A stretch of DNA of 11,676 bases from contig NW_014011787.1 of the NCBI RefSeq assembly GCF_000611645.1, forward strand, positions 1-11,676, written 5' to 3'. The notes under the pieces are model-generated. The model was not told the origin of the DNA and did no database searches. It saw only the letters and a program-made list of their open reading frames with translations. Source of the stretch: Monoraphidium neglectum (Eukaryota > Chlorophyta > Chlorophyceae > Sphaeropleales > Selenastraceae). Below, in pieces: positions 1-7,185 of this stretch; the stretch's first letter is position 1, and the number at the start of each line of letters is the position of its first letter. Made by a program: the position numbers and the translations under genes.

Positions 1-113
1 GGGGGGGAGGAGGGGCGGGGTCGGACGTGCTCGGCGTGGGTTTATGCAGGCTGCGGCGTGGTTTGGTGATGGCGCACGCTGGACGCACCCGGTCTCCCCT
101 TGCGCGCGCGCGG

Positions 114-150
<37 letters not shown>

Positions 151-297
151 CAGACACACTTCACACAAACCCGGCTTTTGAGGCACAAACCACTCACAGC
201 ATCAAGCCGCGCTCCTGCGGCGCAAGGGTGCGTCTGGCCCCCATGTCCTTTAAAACATACACCGTCACACACTCTTTTGCACGCACGCACGCACGCA

Positions 298-336
<39 letters not shown>

Positions 337-842
337 GCACGCGCGCGCATGCACGCACCGCTTGGGCTCGTTTGCGAAGGGGTCCTTGAAGGCCTTCTGC
401 TGGGCCCCCTCTTGGTAGCCCTTGAGCCTGCCTATCCGCATCCCCTCCAGCAACTCCCGGATCTCCCCCTTCTGATGCTGCTGGTACAGCCCCCAGAACG
501 GCTCCACAGAGCCGCCCGCTGCGCGCCGCAGTTGGGGGCGGGCGGATTGGAGGCGGGGAGGTGGGGGGTGATGAGAGGGTGCTATTGGGCGGGTGGATGA
601 AGGGCGAGCAGCAGGGGGTCCGTCGGAGGGCTGAGGCATGGGGACCAGGGTTCTTGGGTTCGCTTGTCGGCCGCATGCGTGTGTGTTCAAGTTGGTGTGT
701 GTGCATGCGTGTGTGCATGCGTGTCTGCACGCGCGCGTGTGCACGTGTGAACATGTGCAGTTGTGCGTTTGTGTGTGTGTCTGTGTGTGTGTGTGCGTGT
801 GTGTGTTTGTGAGAGAGAGAATGTGTGTGTGTGTGTGTGTGC

Positions 843-882
<40 letters not shown>

Positions 883-1764
883 TAGTTCTGCGCGCGCGCA
901 TGCGTGCGCAAGCACGCGCGCGCCTGCATACCTGCCAGCATGATCTTTTGGGATCCACCAGGATGGGAGTGGACGAACTCAGTGATGTCATACACACCCC
1001 TGGTTCGGTTGTGAGGGGTGGTGAAGATTGAATACAGGATGGCAGCGCCGCGGGGCCAGAGACGCACTAGCACATGCGCCTGAGGAAGATGTGGACCGAA
1101 CATCGGGGCCCCTCTCCTATTGCCCAAAGGCTGGCAGCTGCTTGGCAATTCACCCGCCCATGCATCCGCAGGCTGCCATCTGCCAACATACAGCCCCGTG
1201 GGAACCATGTGACATTTGCCCTGCCCCTTGCCTCCACGCGATGGTGGTGTCCACCCGCCTCCCTCACCCGCGGTACGTCACCCAGATTCGGCTTTCAGGG
1301 GTCTTGTGAGCCGCCACCTCCTCCTCCGTGTACTCCGGCAGCTGCTCGGCGGCTGCCACAGGCGTGGCAGCGGGCGTGGCCTTGGCGGCGGCCCCCGCCG
1401 CCGCCGCGACAGCCGGCGGCTTGGCCTGCTGCGCTGGCTCTGCGATGGCCGTTTTCGCGCCCGCGGCGCCGGCGGCGGCGGCCGCCGTGCCGGCGGTGAG
1501 GAGGCCGAGGGCGCCCCACTGCAGCCAGTTCCGGGGCCCTTTCGCGCTGCCACTGGGCACGGTCGCGCCGCCGCTAGGTGCAGCAGGTTTTGATGCGGTC
1601 GCGGCCCGGCTGGTATATGATGCGGCTGCCATTGGCAAGCCTGCGCTAGTGCGCCCTTGACGAGCTGCAACTGCACTGGTTGCGGCAGCACACGCGCTCG
1701 CCGCTGCCGGCAACGCCGCCCACAGTGCGGGTGCATGCTGCAACAGGGCATGGCCCTGGAGCAT
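1..1764 (-). CDS. SUOX: Sulfite oxidase, cytochrome b5 domain type, mitochondrial; 5' part, runs off left edge
   Basis: Sulfite oxidase oxidises sulfite to sulfate using a molybdenum cofactor and passes electrons through a b5 heme to cytochrome c in the mitochondrial intermembrane space. Exons on the minus strand are 1764-1268, 999-932 and 518-359. The joins keep one frame, all introns are GT-AG, and they give 241 residues before the window ends inside intron 3. Residues 1-76 are Ala/Ser/Arg-rich, like a mitochondrial presequence. A hydrophobic stretch at about 80-102 fits intermembrane-space sorting. The b5 fold begins near 144 (EYTEEEV) and contains IWVTYRGG, YDITEF and HPGG. His178 of HPGG and His203 in YQQHQ are the expected axial heme ligands. 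The segment EPFWGLY followed by [11 protein letters not shown] is the family's typical end of the b5 domain, and the exon closes with DPFANEPK. The ATG at 1764 has a good ACC context; the frame is open further upstream. The Mo-binding and dimerisation domains are outside the window. Nitrate reductase is unlikely because its b5 domain follows the Mo domain. Confidence 0.88.
115..146. repeat. (CA)16 microsatellite
   Basis: There are sixteen uninterrupted CA units on the plus strand inside sulfite oxidase intron 3, so the pre-mRNA reads (UG)16. A CG-alternating run at 102-112 lies next to it. Confidence 0.97.
279..358. repeat. 80-base alternating purine-pyrimidine tract ending at a splice donor
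   Basis: GCAC-type units at 279-302 continue into (AC)15 at 305-334 and then a GCGCAC/GCATGCAC run to 358. There is no break in purine-pyrimidine alternation over 80 bases. The right end coincides with the first base of sulfite oxidase intron 3, so the donor GTGCGTGC is itself part of the tract. Such sequence readily adopts Z-form DNA (known property); any role here is inference. Confidence 0.95.
519..931 (-). other. Intron 2 of the sulfite oxidase gene with long (AC)n tracts
   Basis: The donor GTATGC starts at 931 and the acceptor AG is at 520-519. The 413-base intron is larger than the other complete introns here (about 180-270 bases). Its excess length is largely GT/GC dinucleotide repeat on the plus strand (about 675-881), read as AC repeats in the transcript. 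Confidence 0.85.
770..881. repeat. Compound (GT)n microsatellite
   Basis: GT runs at 770-780 and 782-794 are followed by (GA)n at about 810-820, then an uninterrupted alternating purine-pyrimidine run at 821-881 that contains (GT)15 at 851-880. The element lies wholly within sulfite oxidase intron 2. Further degenerate GTGTGCATGC units extend left to about 675. Confidence 0.95.
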
Positions 1765-2036
1765 GGTGGACCTCCAGGCCTCGGGCAGCCAAGTGTGGAC
1801 AGAGGTGTGGTGATGGTATGTGGCACGACGCCAAGCGCTGCTTTGGTACGAGATCAACGCGCGTTTTAGTATGTGTTTGAGCGTTTTGTTAGATCGCTTC
1901 GCGGCAGCATTGATCCCCAAGTGCGTCACGACGAGTGACATCAGGTGACGATTTTGAACAACGGAAAAAAGCAACAGCGTGCAGGAAAAGTTAAGCTGAT
2001 GTAAGTCAAAACAGTCTCTTGACCTTTAACAGCACA
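1765..2036. promoter_or_regulatory. Divergent promoter interval between sulfite oxidase and FKBP genes
   Basis: The two start codons (ATG at 1764 on minus, ATG at 2037 on plus) face away from each other across 272 bases. Both promoters and 5' UTRs must therefore lie here or overlap the genes. The part from about 1860 to 2036 is visibly richer in A and T than the flanking coding DNA. I see no clear TATA box or named operator. The FKBP start has A at -3. Confidence 0.6.
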
Positions 2037-3099
2037 ATGCACCATCAGACGCTTGCATCTAGCAGCAGGGGCCGGCTTGCGCATCGAGTTGCGCGCCGCT
2101 CGCGCTGCACCCCTTCCTTGCGTGGATCTGGGCCGCTCTTACTTGCAACTGCTGCGCGCACTCGGCAAGTAACGGCACTCTGCTGCACAACAGGCCCCGT
2201 GGCAGACGCCGCCGCCGCCCCCGCGGCGCCGTCGCGCTCCGATTTGCTGCGCCGCAGCGCCGTGCTTGCGGCAGCCGCCGCGGCGCTGGTGGCACCCCTA
2301 GGCCGGCCGGCACCGGCGGCGGCGGCGCGGCCGAGCTCAATCGTCTCCGTGCTGCAGGATCAGGGCAGCGGCAGGTCAATCGTCAAGACCGCCTCTGGTG
2401 CGGCTCCGGGGCCGCGCGTGCCGCACGCCTGCGCGGCTCCGGCTGGCGTTGCGCATCCCTGGCGGCAGCTACCTGGGGTGCCGCAGAGCTGCCCTGCGGG
2501 AGCCGCGGCCCCTGCGCCTGCCTGGGCGCTACCTGGCCCCTGCTCTACGGGCCTCTACCATACATGCCGCCCGAGCCTGGCACCACTCCACCCCCCCCCT
2601 TCCCCCAATCTCAAGGCATCAAATACACTGACCTTGAGGCGGGCGGCGGCGAGGCGCCGAAAGTGGGTGATCTGGTGATGTGCGATCTGGTGCTGTCCCT
2701 AGAAGACGGCAGCAAGGTGCTCGACACGCGGGAGACCGGCACGCCCATAGCGTTCCAAGTCGGCATCACAAACCCGCGTGAGAGGGGGACGATCGCGGGC
2801 GCCATGTTGTGGTGCGTGCGACGCGCTCGCGCTTGCTGTCAGCAGATGACGAGATGAGGTCAGCCTCGTCTGCAGCAACCGCTGTGGCTCCAGCTGGATT
2901 GCAATTCCGACCCTGGCGCCTGCCTGTCACGCGCCCAACAACCGCCCGCACCCCTCGCAGTCGTCACTGAGGGTCTGGAGGAGGTGGTCAGGTGGGGGCA
3001 GGCGGGGCAGGCTGAGGCGCAGTCGCCTGCAGTAGCTGCCCTGCTCTGCTTGGGTGATGCCGCCCTCCGCCCAGTAGGGCACTCACCATCTGATTGCTG

Positions 3100-3140
<41 letters not shown>

Positions 3141-3871
3141 CTTGGCCAATTGAGTAACCCCGCCCTGCGCAACACTCATCCAACATCGCAGGGGCATGAA
3201 GGCCGGGGGCACGCGGCTGGCGGTCGTGCCGCCGGCGCTAGGCTACGGGGTGAGCAGCAGCCGCGCGCTCTACTGCCTGTGCCGCCGTGCAGACGGCTCC
3301 GCCGCGCCCCTCGGGCGATGCGGCTGTGTTTGGGACGCAGAGCCCTTGTGTGTGCCGCAGGCCCGAATTGACTGGCCGCTGCTGCTGCACGCGGCCAGGC
3401 AGCCACCCAACCCGCCCGCAGGGTCCTTGTTGCCGCTCACACCCCCCTTCCAACGGCCTCAACGCCCGCCCTGCCAGGCTAAGGCTACGCAGCCGCGCGG
3501 CATCGACGCGCCCATCCCAGGCAACGCGGACCTCTATTATGAGGTGGGGGCTGTGCGGCGCCCCGCCGCGAGGCGCACAGAACGACCCGCGCCCGCGCCG
3601 GCAAGCGCCAGCGCGCGCTCGCGCCCTGGTCCCCGCTGCGCCCGCCCACCCGGCCTGGCGGCCCCCTCTGTGCTCCGTCCCCGCACGCTGCGCGCCACCC
3701 CCAACCCCCCTTGATGCCACTGCGCAGGTCGAGCTCCTGCGCTGCCAGGGCACCCCTGTGGGCACGGCGTGCTGCTCCGAGGCCAAGTTTGCGGAGCGCG
3801 GCGGCGCGTGCATCCCCGCGGAGACGCTGAAGCAGCTGGAGGCCATGATGAGCCTCAACATCAATCTGTGA
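2037..3871 (+). CDS. FKBP-type immunophilin (peptidyl-prolyl isomerase family), predicted thylakoid lumen
   Basis: Exons at 2037-2397, 2616-2777, 2961-2991, 3192-3249, 3478-3543 and 3728-3871 join in frame through GT-AG introns of 183-228 bases and encode 273 residues. Residues 1-65 are Arg/Ser/Ala-rich, like a chloroplast transit peptide. A twin-arginine signal follows (LLRRSAVLAAA, Arg72-Arg73) with an Ala-rich end near 97, indicating Tat transport to the lumen. The FKBP domain runs from about 121 to 232: GIKYTDLEAGGG, GDLVMCDLVLSLEDGS, VTEGLEEVV, GMKAGGTRLAVVPPALGYG, IPGNADLYYEVELL. Tyr203 is kept, but the position of the FKBP12 active-site tryptophan is Leu and the first of its two phenylalanines (PFKF) is Ile, so isomerase activity may be weak. 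A C-terminal extension carries Cys232, 241, 242 and 254. Lumenal FKBPs assist photosystem assembly; the exact subfamily (FKBP16 or FKBP20-2 type) is undecided. No TGTAA signal was found in the first kilobase downstream. Confidence 0.9.
3106..3138. repeat. (CA)16 microsatellite in FKBP intron 3
   Basis: Sixteen CA units (3107-3138) lie in the sense strand of intron 3 (2992-3191), with 53 bases between the repeat and the acceptor AG at 3190-3191. Here the transcript reads (CA)n, the opposite of sulfite oxidase intron 3. Confidence 0.97.
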
Positions 3872-4443
3872 GGGACGGCTGCCTGCGATGACCCACGATC
3901 CAGGGGCCTGGTGGGCCAAGCGGCCGGGATCGAGGGGGCTTGCAGGCCCCAGGCTTGCGGCGAGGCGGCACGCAGGCAGTCACGCCTTGGGGCTGCAAGA
4001 GGAGTTGTCGCCCGGACCACAGGGCTCGCCCTCTGCCACGTTGCACGAGCACTCAAGCAATCTGTCCTGCACTCACCCGGCGTGCGCCCGAGACTGCAGC
4101 TAGACAGTAGCTAGGAACCCCAGTCGTCGCCTTGCCCCCAGCCCGTCACATCACGTTGTGGGTCAGCATGCGCCATCAAAGTGCCTGACCAAGCCATGCA
4201 AGCTCAATGTTGTTATATTTTACACAGGTTTTTGATGCCTCACAGCTCCCGCACTTGCTCGTCCTCGCTCGCGACACAGCGCCCTCACTCAGGGCCCGAC
4301 CATCAACCCCATGCGCGCCTAAAAATTTGAGGCCGCACCACGACACTTCCTCACGTCAGCACTTTTTTTGGGTGGTGTCCAAGCAGCCGCCCAAGCGGCG
4401 CTCGCCTCCAATTCCAAGCACGGTACCTTCTTTTTGGCTTTTT

Positions 4444-4624
4444 TATATATTTGTGTGTGGAATTGGATCATGCATCCTTTCAGGGGTGATTAGCAGGGCT
4501 TGCAGCCCGTCCCTTGCCACCTGAGTAAAGCATGCACTTTCGTTCCCTTGTGACGGTTGATACAGACGCCCATTGCCCCAAAAAAAACCCCACCCAGGAA
4601 GGAGGACCAGATCAAAGCGACGAG
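4444..4624 (+). other. Weak candidate promoter and first coding exon
   Basis: A TATATAT box at 4444-4450 lies 88 bases before an ATG at 4532. The 31-codon frame from that ATG ends at a consensus donor, GAG followed by GTGAGTACG at 4625. The short peptide (starts MHFRSLVTVD, ends PDQSDE) matches nothing I recognise, and no convincing second exon was found downstream on the plus strand. It may be chance. Confidence 0.2.
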
Positions 4625-5925
4625 GTGAGTACGACCCCCAAATGTCACAGGCCGGGGGCTGATGAGATGAGGTTTATGGTGACGCGACGCAATCGCCGTG
4701 GGGGCAACACATGCGCGCGCGGCCGCGAGGATGGCCGCTGAAAGCAAAGACAGGGGGGTGGGGAGTCCGGCCGGTGAGCCAGGGTGCGCGTCCATGCTGA
4801 TGCTCCACCGCAACCTTCCAAACGTTGTACAAGGGATTGTGGAGAACACATCCCACATACAAGCGCAACGACAGAGACATGGGGCAGGGGGCCGCGCCAG
4901 CAGGCGCGGCGGGCGCCAACAAACCGTGCCACGCATGGGGTCCACAAAACAAAACAGTGGGGGTGCTTGACACGACTTTCGGTGGGTTCAAAGCAGGGAG
5001 AACGCCAGATGGCCCGCCGCGGTGGGCGGCGGGCGCAATTCCACTCTCAGCATACCAAACACACTCGCGCACCGCCGGGCGCCGCACAAGCATGCAGCGC
5101 GCCGCCGGGCGCAGGGAGGGGGAACGCACACACAACACGCGCGATGTGGCAGAGGCTGCGGCGCGCCACCGGTTTCGGCGGGCAGTGGGCGCGGCCGCGC
5201 GGGGATTGTGCAGTGTCAAGATGATACTGGCTGAACTGAAATGCGTGCGTACAGGTGCAACAGCTCCGCGACCAACCGCCTACCACGCGCCAGGGCTGAC
5301 GGAAAAAAGCCCGGCGCGCGACGCAAGGGTATGCCTTCCGGAAGAAAGGCGTTGGGGGGTCAGAGAGTTGTCAGTACCGGCCGCCCCCTGGCGCGCCCGC
5401 GCGGAGGGGGGAGCGGCGCTGCAAGGGCGCCGACCCCGGCTCTTGTGCGGGATGAGGGGGGGGGGGCGGTCGCACCATCCAGGGCTGGGGGGCATCATTG
5501 CCAGCCGCCCACGAAAGCACAAAAAGTCCATGCCATGGAGGGAACGTGGTTGGTGTCAGCAGCAATCAAACCCTGACGTAGTCTGTTGCGGTGAGAAAGT
5601 GAATGAGAGGCGGCCTGCCTCCTCCCACAATGCTCGTCGGCGGGCGGGGCCCTGCCAACAGACAACCCTGCCTGCACTAGCGAGGATCCGAATACTTTGG
5701 ATAGGACAGACATCTGTGATGGGGCTCCCGGCCTGCGGCATAGGCCGGCAACCCAGGCGCCGCGGCGCGCGCACAGCGGCCGGCGCCAGTTGATGGCGCA
5801 GCGCCGCGACGCGACGCCGAGGCGCAGTGGGCACAGGCACAACGCTCGCCTGCCGGGCAGGTGCTCCCGGTGTTCGTTGCCCGCGCACACACTGCCACTC
5901 GCACAGCAGCGAGGGCACCAGTGGG

Positions 5926-5981
5926 CCCCCGCCAGGCGCGGCGGGGCGCTTTAGTGTCTCAGCGCCCCGCACAGGCGGGGG
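5926..5981. repeat. Nested inverted repeat (56-base stem-loop)
   Basis: The outer arms at 5926-5933 (CCCCCGCC) and 5974-5981 are perfect complements. The inner arms at 5941-5950 (GCGGGGCGCT) and 5961-5970 are also perfect complements around a 10-base loop. The arms are separated by short unpaired bulges, giving one long imperfect hairpin. Confidence 0.85.
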
Positions 5982-6509
5982 TGCGTGGGGTGGGTCGGGG
6001 TGAAGGAGCGCGAGGGCGCGGGTGGCCCCGTCGCTGCTTTTGGGAGGGGTTAAGTAGGTGGGGCCTGTGCTACCAGCTGCGTCATCTGCCTATTCTTCTT
6101 CTGCTGCTGTAATTTCGATGAGACATGACTGTCGGGCTGCGCGCGGCGCCATTCCAGCCTGCGCCGCGCCAGCCCCCAAGCGCTCCGCTTGTCAAGTGAG
6201 TTTGGGCCACGCCGCCGTGCCGCCCGCTCAGGTGTTGGGAACGCGCACGCCTTGCCGCCAGACGAACGCGCCTTGAGGCGCGCGTGCACGTGTGCGCGCT
6301 GCCACCGTGCCGCCGATAAAAGAATGATCGGCGGCCCTTAGAAGTTCATTATATGTTGGCCGCGGCCGCCGTCGGGAAATGGCCCCGCTTGGCGCACCGC
6401 TCCCGTTGGCCAGAGAGCCGGGCTGCCACATGGGCGAAGCGATGGGTGTGGGCCAGCGGGCCGGCGGCCGCATGGCGAGGCAGGCCACATCGGTGGCCCG
6501 CGCCCGCCT

Positions 6510-6531
6510 GCGGCGCGGCGCGCCGCGCCGC
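6510..6531. repeat. Perfect 22-base GC-only palindrome
   Basis: The half-site GCGGCGCGGCG at 6510-6520 is followed directly by its reverse complement at 6521-6531. It lies 80 bases beyond the stop codon of the minus-strand gene ending at 6611, so probably in its 3' UTR. Confidence 0.9.
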
Positions 6532-6610
6532 GCCGAACAGTTTGCTGCTGCCGCCCGTCGCCGCCGCCGTCGCCATAAGCTCAGTTCTCTTGATCAGGAA
6601 GGAGGCCGCT

Positions 6611-7185
6611 TCATGCCGCAATCGGCATGGACTTGGGCGGTGACGGCGAGCGGAAGGCGCGGGTCAGCAGGGACGAGGACGGGGTAGGCAGCGCGGACGG
6701 CTTTGGCGCGGCGGCGGCTCCAAAAGAGGGGCAGACGTAGCCCTGGCGGGCGTCCAGGGAGCACCGACGCGCCGGCGAGGCAGGCGAGGCGCGCTTGGCG
6801 GCCGTGCCGCTGCTCTTCTTGAAGTCGGGCGAGCGAGAGTGCTTGCCCCTATTGAGAGAGGATGGAGCAGCGGCATTGTGCGAGCCCGAAATCAAGGGTA
6901 AGTGAGGACGAGTGGTGGCGCAGTGGGATGTCACCGCGGCCGACGCGGTGAACTATCCCACCGAGCAGCCAACTGCGCACAGCCAAGATAACGTGAAGGT
7001 TAAGACTCCAGGTGCGCGGGCCGCGCCGCGCACCTTGGGGCCTCCAGGGCCTCGAACATGCGCGAGTCGCCAGCATCGGGGCACCAAGGCTGGAGCTCCC
7101 GGCCGTGGGTCACGAACGACTCGTGCTTCTGGCAGGCCTCGATGAGCCTGTCAACCAGGACGTCGGCATCACCGCGGAACACGGC
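6611..7185 (-). CDS. Unrecognised protein, last two exons (5' part not resolved)
   Basis: Two minus-strand exons are supported: 7185-7034 and 6848-6611. A 185-base intron with donor GTGCGC and acceptor AATAG joins them in frame and yields 130 residues ending in TGA. The first exon follows a CACAG acceptor in phase 0. It encodes a polar, helix-prone stretch with a compact, non-repetitive composition: RGDADVLVDRLIEACQKHE, then a Trp-Cys-Pro segment (LQPWCPDAGDS) and FEALEAPR. The second exon encodes a basic, Ser/Pro-rich tail (KHSRSPDFKKSSG, then SLDARQGYVCPSFG and repeated SPSP/PTPSSS), which looks disordered and offers SP/TP phosphorylation sites. I do not recognise the family. Upstream exons should lie between 7186 and about 8190 but several alternatives exist. 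The coding call rests on paired splice sites, intron size and protein character, not on homology. Confidence 0.55.

Larger units (their letters stand above)
1..358 (-). other. Intron 3 of the sulfite oxidase gene (partial)
   Basis: The donor GTGCGTGC begins at 358 and follows the exon end at 359. No reading frame resembling the next sulfite oxidase segment is visible down to position 1, so the acceptor must lie left of the window. In transcript sense the intron is dominated by GU-type repeats: the 80-base alternating tract at 279-358 and (GU)16 at 115-146. Confidence 0.75.
3872..6610. other. Gene-poor interval between two convergent genes
   Basis: This stretch separates the FKBP stop (plus strand) from the stop of the unrecognised minus-strand gene and must contain both 3' UTRs. 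The part at about 4200-4600 is AT-richer, with T and A runs. The rest is GC-rich with many open frames in all six frames, as expected at this composition. The longest, a plus-strand frame at 4825-5793, shows no family motif, domain pattern or splice support. A TGTAA motif occurs on plus at 6108-6112, with no gene I can assign to it. I see no transposase, reverse transcriptase, tRNA or rRNA. Confidence 0.6.

Noticed and set aside
102..881. Repetitive arrays that could be mistaken for CRISPR or tandem protein repeats
   Set aside because: The units are 2-4 bases with no spacers. These are microsatellites in a eukaryotic intron.
27..1031. Many long overlapping frames rich in His-Thr or Cys-Val on both strands
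   Set aside because: They are translations of CA/GT and GC dinucleotide repeats within sulfite oxidase introns, with no non-repeat coding signal.
4825..5793. 322-codon open frame on the plus strand
   Set aside because: No recognised motif, low-complexity Arg/Gly/Ala composition, and several other frames stay open over the same GC-rich DNA. Its length is explained by scarcity of stop codons.
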